DNA of 64,000 nucleotides from Planctomycetota bacterium. Lineage in GTDB: Bacteria > Planctomycetota > Phycisphaerae > UBA1845 > PWPN01. Shown piece by piece: positions 63,571 through 64,000 of the stretch. The notes below the pieces were generated by a model that ran no database searches, was not told the DNA's origin, and worked only from the letters and a program-made list of their open reading frames with translations. The DNA lies in contig JAKLEZ010000001.1 of NCBI GenBank assembly GCA_022711465.1, positions 558,001 through 622,000 of the forward strand. The letters run 5' to 3'. Each line of letters starts with the position of its first letter. Position 1 is the first letter of the stretch. The position numbers and the translations under genes were made by a program.

Positions 63571-64000
63571 ATGAGACCGATGGACGATGGTCGAGGTTTT
63601 ACTCTCATTGAGGTCCTGGTCGTGGTGGCGATCATCGCGTTGCTGGTCGCTGTTCTGATGCCGTCATTCGCTCGGGCGCGTGAGCAGTCGCGGATGGTCA
63701 TGTGCCAGAGCCAGCTGCACCAGTTCAGCATCGCCTTCCTGGCCTACGCCTCGGCAAACAAGGGGCGAACGCCGGGCATCAGTGAAGACCGCAATGCCGA
63801 CTGGCTGGGCGGTGCGAACAGAGGAGGAAGGCAGCCGGAAGACGGCACCATCTACAAGTACCTGGGGGCCAACAAGAACATTTTCTGCTGTCCGACCGAC
63901 GAGACGCTGCGTCCCGGCAACACTCTCCGCTACAGCTACACCGGCAGCACGCTGATGAGCGGCGTGGATCCCAACTGGGTGAGGGGCGCGCACTACCAGC
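63571..64000 (+). CDS. type II secretion/pilin-like prepilin protein, 3' truncated
   Basis: The first 143 codons of a gene running off the window. The prepilin signal is DDGRGFTLIEVLVVVAII: cleavage after Gly, Glu at +5, then a hydrophobic helix to about residue 33. AREQSRMVMCQSQLHQFSIA and KYLGANKNIFCCPTDE are typical of the DUF1559-like/PulG-type planctomycete prepilin family. It is likely assembled into a pseudopilus by a type II secretion system. Confidence 0.88.
   Translation, partial: MRPMDDGRGFTLIEVLVVVAIIALLVAVLMPSFARAREQSRMVMCQSQLHQFSIAFLAYASANKGRTPGISEDRNADWLGGANRGGRQPEDGTIYKYLGANKNIFCCPTDETLRPGNTLRYSYTGSTLMSGVDPNWVRGAHYQ

Overview
The window is high-GC chromosomal DNA from a planctomycete, most likely of the Phycisphaerae type. 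The evidence is the gene content. There are secreted proteins with PEP-CTERM tails or dockerin-like Ca-binding tails, DUF2341/LamG/Calx-beta architecture, a secreted sulfatase, sialidase and arabinofuranosidase, Tat-exported sugar isomerase-like proteins, several PQQ-propeller proteins, a pair of UroD-like enzymes and a type II pseudopilin. GTG and TTG starts are common. The species is not identifiable from the sequence alone.

Layout. 1-3901: a sulfur-handling operon with the tail of a metallo-beta-lactamase/rhodanese protein, a YeeE/YedE half transporter, and a second YeeE half fused to three rhodanese domains. 4125-9293: an accessory stretch with a RadC/JAB protein and two convergent AlbA_2 (Schlafen-like) ATP-binding regulators. 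One regulator is broken by a frameshift and a stop. Both carry short in-frame tandem repeats between the ATPase and the C-terminal winged helix. 9294-10635: no convincing gene. 10636-20617: a GntR/FadR regulator with a strong promoter, two paralogous surface proteins sharing a leader hairpin, a sialidase, a C_GCAxxG_C_C protein and small proteins. 21183-28940 (minus strand): sulfatase, nitrilase lipoprotein, sugar isomerase, FGE-sulfatase-like PEP-CTERM protein, NagB-like deaminase and a putative metalloprotease lipoprotein.

28985-38752 is a 9.77-kb integrated element bounded by an imperfect 25-bp direct repeat with a 16-bp perfect core. All its genes are on the minus strand: tyrosine integrase, small coupled ORFs, an M41-like HEAGH protease, a winged-helix protein, a family A DNA polymerase with a dense palindrome cluster beside it, an excisionase-like HTH, a Cys-rich protein and a DUF5681-like protein. 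No capsid, terminase, conjugation or helicase gene is visible. The main finding is that the att core lies inside the integrase reading frame. In the integrated state the integrase runs out into host DNA, while its original in-frame 3' end sits 9.7 kb away at attR. Recircularisation would rebuild a 576-codon integrase that overlaps the next element gene.

38812-64000: chromosomal housekeeping and catabolic genes. These are LeuB-like dehydrogenase, phosphoesterase-PQQ fusion, GH51 arabinofuranosidase, CinA, M14 peptidase, coiled-coil membrane protein, GmhB-like phosphatase with a membrane tail, 2Fe-2S thioredoxin-fold protein, PQQ protein, enolase-superfamily epimerase, Na+ symporter with a small accessory protein, QueC-like protein, xylose isomerase, serine hydrolase, RNA pseudouridine synthase, lysozyme-like protein, two divergent UroD-like proteins, a membrane protein and a truncated prepilin. 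The overall picture is a polysaccharide-degrading heterotroph (sulfated, sialylated and arabinose/xylose-containing glycans) with one cryptic replicative integrative element.
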